A stretch of DNA of 39,667 nucleotides from Marinicella sp. (GTDB taxonomy: Bacteria > Pseudomonadota > Gammaproteobacteria > Xanthomonadales > Marinicellaceae), in NCBI GenBank assembly GCA_028284365.1, contig JANQRW010000074.1:76886-116552 (forward strand), written 5' to 3'. Positions 37,824-39,667 of the stretch are shown piece by piece (the first letter of the stretch is position 1; each line of letters starts with the position of its first letter). A model generated the notes under the pieces. It was not told the origin of the DNA. It was given only the letters and a program-made list of their open reading frames with translations, and did no database searches. A program made the position numbers and the translations under genes.

Positions 37824-37850
37824 AATTCGTCAGTGTTTTAACAATTGTTA

Positions 37851-38288
37851 TTAGTTTCTACACTGTACAGGACTAAAGCGGTTTTCTAACAAGGTGCCGG
37901 CGCCATTTTTACAGATCCATTCAACACTTCCAGCATTGGCATTAAGAGCCGATAACTGTAATGAGGTACCAGCCAAGTCACTGTCATTATTATTGAAAGC
38001 AACTGTAATCAAACCAGACACATTAGTAATACTTAATACGTTGGCACCAGTTATATCAGTTCCAACAGACAATCCAGCAACAGCATTATTAGTTGGGAAT
38101 GCGCCTTCATTGATGAAGTATTCAGATACAGCTAGCTTAGCACCAGCAGCCAGGGCAATACCTTCACCCGCTTTCGCACGAACAGAGTAGTCACGATATG
38201 CAGGAATAGCATAAGACATCAAAATCGCAATAATCGCGATTACAATCATTAATTCAATAAGTGTAAAACCTTGTTGATTTCTTTTCAT
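37851..38288 (-). CDS. pilA: Type IV major pilin (PilA-like)
   Basis: A 145-residue prepilin with the peptidase site at QGFTLIELMIVIAIIAILM (cut before Phe, Glu5 present) and the conserved PAYRDYSVRAKAGEGIALA helix continuation. The mature globular part is rich in Asn, Gly, Ser and Thr. Two C-terminal cysteines (EWICKNG...SPVQC) would form the D-loop disulfide. It lacks a C-terminal serine, so the Pseudomonas TfpO type of modification is not expected. The ATG has a good Shine-Dalgarno (AGAGGTAA, eight bases upstream). A strong terminator follows. As it has the best translation signals of the two pilins, it is the likelier main subunit. It is transcribed away from the sulfotransferase gene at 38605. 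Confidence 0.93.
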   Translation of the reverse strand: MKRNQQGFTLIELMIVIAIIAILMSYAIPAYRDYSVRAKAGEGIALAAGAKLAVSEYFINEGAFPTNNAVAGLSVGTDITGANVLSITNVSGLITVAFNNNDSDLAGTSLQLSALNANAGSVEWICKNGAGTLLENRFSPVQCRN

Positions 38289-38420
38289 TTTATTTACCTC
38301 TAAGTAATTATTTAAAAATTTATGGTTACTTCAAATTTCATCCATACGCATAGATTATTTGATATCCCCTTCCACAACAAGGATGGAGTACTCATTTTTA
38401 ACCAATACAGGATTCTTTCA

Positions 38421-38461
38421 TTCAATTGTAAACTAATATAAGTCAAAAGTTTACAATTGAA
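38421..38461. promoter_or_regulatory. Perfect 14-bp inverted repeat between the pilin and sulfotransferase genes
   Basis: TTCAATTGTAAACT (38421-38434) is repeated as its exact reverse complement at 38448-38461, with a 13-base spacer. It is centred about 150 bases from both divergent start codons and has no T-run, so it is not a normal terminator. It could be an operator for a dimeric regulator acting on both genes, or an RNA structure in a long leader. The 317-base region around it (38289-38604) contains no gene. Confidence 0.5.
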
Positions 38462-38515
38462 AAGTGCCATGATGCTAATTGACACTATTTGTCACTATTT
38501 TTTGAAAATTTCGTA

Positions 38516-38548
38516 GATTTTGAAGATTTTGAAGATTTTGAAGATTTT
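38516..38548. repeat. Nine-base tandem repeat, 3.7 copies
   Basis: The unit GATTTTGAA is repeated exactly three times from 38516 to 38542, followed by GATTTT at 38543-38548. It is non-coding here and lies 57-89 bases upstream of the sulfotransferase start at 38605. The period of nine is close to one helical turn, so copy number changes would shift promoter geometry if it lies in the promoter. Confidence 0.85.
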
Positions 38549-38604
38549 CTTATCGCCTGTGATAAACTTTCTACTACTTTCTCTGTCTCCATTATAACAA
38601 ATAA

Positions 38605-39471
38605 ATGAAACATAAATGGTTTCTATCCTCAGATACTGACAATCTAAAAAAAAACTTAAAGCTGATTAGATCTGCTTTGAGCTCAGACAGTTATGACAAA
38701 AAGAAAGACACATTGGTTTTTTCTCATGTGCAAAAAGCAGCTGGAACCAGCTTCGAGTCAGTGCTGGCTAAAAACTTTCTATTATCAGAAGTGCTACACA
38801 TCAATGCTCCTGATCTCAACAAATTGCCAACAATGCTCAACCTCAAAAAACAACCGCCTAAATTAATATGTGGTCACCATCCTTTGCACGGCATTTTGTA
38901 TCAACTGCTAAAAAGTAAATCGATCTATCACATAACAATGTTACGTGAACCGATCAGTCGCATTCTTTCATTCTATAACTACATCAAAGAAAGAGCCGAT
39001 CATCCGTTACACTCACATACCAAATCAGATTCATTATTGGCTTTCATGGACTCTTGTCCATCTCCAGAACTGACAAATGGACAAGCCAAGCGCTTCAGCG
39101 GTCATTTGCATGACCAGAAACCAGTACCTGACAGTGAACTGTTTCAAATTGCACAAGTTAACCTCAGTAAATATTTCTCTGCGGTGTTTACCAGTTGTTT
39201 ATTTGATGAGTCTTTATTACTGCTGAAAAAAGAGCTCAAATTAAAAGACATTTATTATCAAAAACAAAATGTTTCCAAAAAATTTATCACATATGATCAA
39301 CTAACTGATGAAGACTTACAATTCATTCAAAGTAAAAACCAAGCTGACTTAAAACTTTATAACTGGGTTAAAAGCAAGCTAAGCAAAATCATCAATGAAA
39401 AAATACCCCAAGAATCGATCGATTTGTTTAAAACCAAAAATTCACAATGGAACCAACTGATCAACGGTTAA
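38605..39471 (+). CDS. Sulfotransferase family 2-like protein (paralogue of 14386-15333)
   Basis: A 288-residue protein with the PAPS P-loop VFSHVQKAAGTSFESVL (residues 38-54). Its Gln replaces the Pro of the HxPK form in its paralogue. The 3'-phosphate motif is TMLREPISRILSFYNYI. The rest follows the same plan as the 14386-15333 protein: HPLHSH, NGQAKRFSG, DIYYQKQNVSK and a late LKLYNWV helix. No signal peptide or membrane helix is present. The ATG at 38605 has no Shine-Dalgarno, with TATAAC only eight bases upstream, so a very short leader or leaderless message is possible. It stands alone, divergent from the pilin gene. Confidence 0.8.
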   Translation: MKHKWFLSSDTDNLKKNLKLIRSALSSDSYDKKKDTLVFSHVQKAAGTSFESVLAKNFLLSEVLHINAPDLNKLPTMLNLKKQPPKLICGHHPLHGILYQLLKSKSIYHITMLREPISRILSFYNYIKERADHPLHSHTKSDSLLAFMDSCPSPELTNGQAKRFSGHLHDQKPVPDSELFQIAQVNLSKYFSAVFTSCLFDESLLLLKKELKLKDIYYQKQNVSKKFITYDQLTDEDLQFIQSKNQADLKLYNWVKSKLSKIINEKIPQESIDLFKTKNSQWNQLING

Positions 39472-39496
39472 TCCTATAAAACAGAATTAACCGTTG
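39462..39496 (+). repeat. 11-bp inverted repeat overlapping the sulfotransferase stop
   Basis: CAACGGTTAAT (39462-39472), which includes the stop codon, pairs exactly with ATTAACCGTTG (39486-39496) across a 13-base loop. There is no T-run after it (TCAAAACAACC), so it is not a classic intrinsic terminator. It may protect the 3' end of the message or form the edge of the hairpin-rich element that follows. Confidence 0.6.
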
Positions 39497-39667
39497 TCAA
39501 AACAACCAACAGGAAAGCTGCTGAGCAGCTTGACCAGCATAAGCAATGAAAGCATGACGGTTTGCCTGAAAGGCAATAAGTCTTGCTTGAATGCTCTCAT
39601 GCGTGCACTTGGTTAGGCAGTGAGTGAAGTTATTGCGGTTTTGCGAAGCAAAAAAGCATTAACGAAA
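39497..39667. other. Hairpin-rich non-coding stretch at the window end
   Basis: No convincing gene. Within 170 bases there are three compact palindromes: AAGCTGCTGAGCAGCTT (39515-39531), TTGCCT-GAA-AGGCAA (39562-39576) and TTTTGC-GAA-GCAAAA (39639-39653). The last two share a GAA triloop. The GC content is higher than in the preceding gene. The density of small hairpins suggests a dispersed repeat (REP/MITE-like) or a structured RNA cut by the window end. A 37-codon minus-strand frame (39600-39487) is present but has no other support. Confidence 0.45.

Noticed and set aside
37851..38288. TfpO-type pilin modification at a C-terminal serine
   Set aside because: The pilin ends in QCRN and the paralogue in SCRTP; neither has the terminal Ser needed.
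38449..38469. Sigma-54 promoter for the pilin gene: TGGCAC on the minus strand at 38464-38469
   Set aside because: The -12 TTGC element is not at the required spacing (AATT is there; the nearest TTG is two bases too far), and the site is about 180 bases from the start codon.
39487..39600. 37-residue minus-strand frame, hydrophobic middle
   Set aside because: No ribosome binding site, stop lies within a hairpin, and it runs through two palindromes; more likely chance in a structured repeat.

Overview
The window reads as about 39.7 kb of chromosome from a low-GC, free-living gammaproteobacterium. The map-glnD pair, hemB of the Asp-rich (magnesium-type) class, an Nth very close to that of E. 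coli, PilU, MltD, a DUF2333 protein and a DAP decarboxylase of the kind fused to aspartate kinase in Xanthomonadales all point that way. A Marinicella-like or Xanthomonadales-related marine bacterium is my best guess; this is an inference from protein resemblance, not a database result. No rRNA, tRNA, CRISPR array, prophage or recognisable transposase gene was seen.

Layout. (1) 1-9283 is mostly housekeeping: the 3' end of lysA, a secreted seven-bladed FG-GAP/VCBS-ASPIC protein, a MipA/OmpV-like barrel, glnD and map (minus strand), hemB and aroE (plus strand, overlapping), nth (minus strand). (2) 9276-15333, minus strand, is a tightly packed surface-glycan module: three different sulfotransferase-fold proteins, a GT4 glycosyltransferase, and a membrane protein with the six-helix ABC-exporter fold whose ATPase domain has decayed. 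(3) 15493-22945 holds a FkbM methyltransferase, a secreted parallel beta-helix protein, and an apparent operon of secreted phosphoesterase, GMC oxidoreductase, its small Tat-lipoprotein partner and a methyltransferase. (4) 23016-28827 is envelope upkeep: pilU, a TerB-like protein, mltD, a GT-C membrane glycosyltransferase and DUF2333. (5) 29145-38288 is the most interesting part: two type IV pilin paralogues bracket a minus-strand cassette. From the pilA-like gene downward it runs TMTC-like GT-C/TPR glycosyltransferase, DPM1-like GT2, GT4, methyltransferase, LPG-synthase-like multispan membrane protein, methyltransferase, second pilin. A second GT-C enzyme converges on the far pilin. (6) 38605-39471 is a fourth sulfotransferase, followed by a hairpin-rich non-coding end.

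How they may work together. The pilin cassette has the parts expected for building a glycan on a polyprenyl-phosphate carrier, methylating it, moving it across the membrane and transferring it to pilin or another secreted protein. PilU, a retraction ATPase, is in the same window. The sulfotransferase module would decorate an exported polysaccharide or glycan. The pilin link is inferred from gene order; sugar identities and targets cannot be read from the sequence. A strong intrinsic terminator after the first pilin probably lets the pilin be made in excess over the enzymes behind it.
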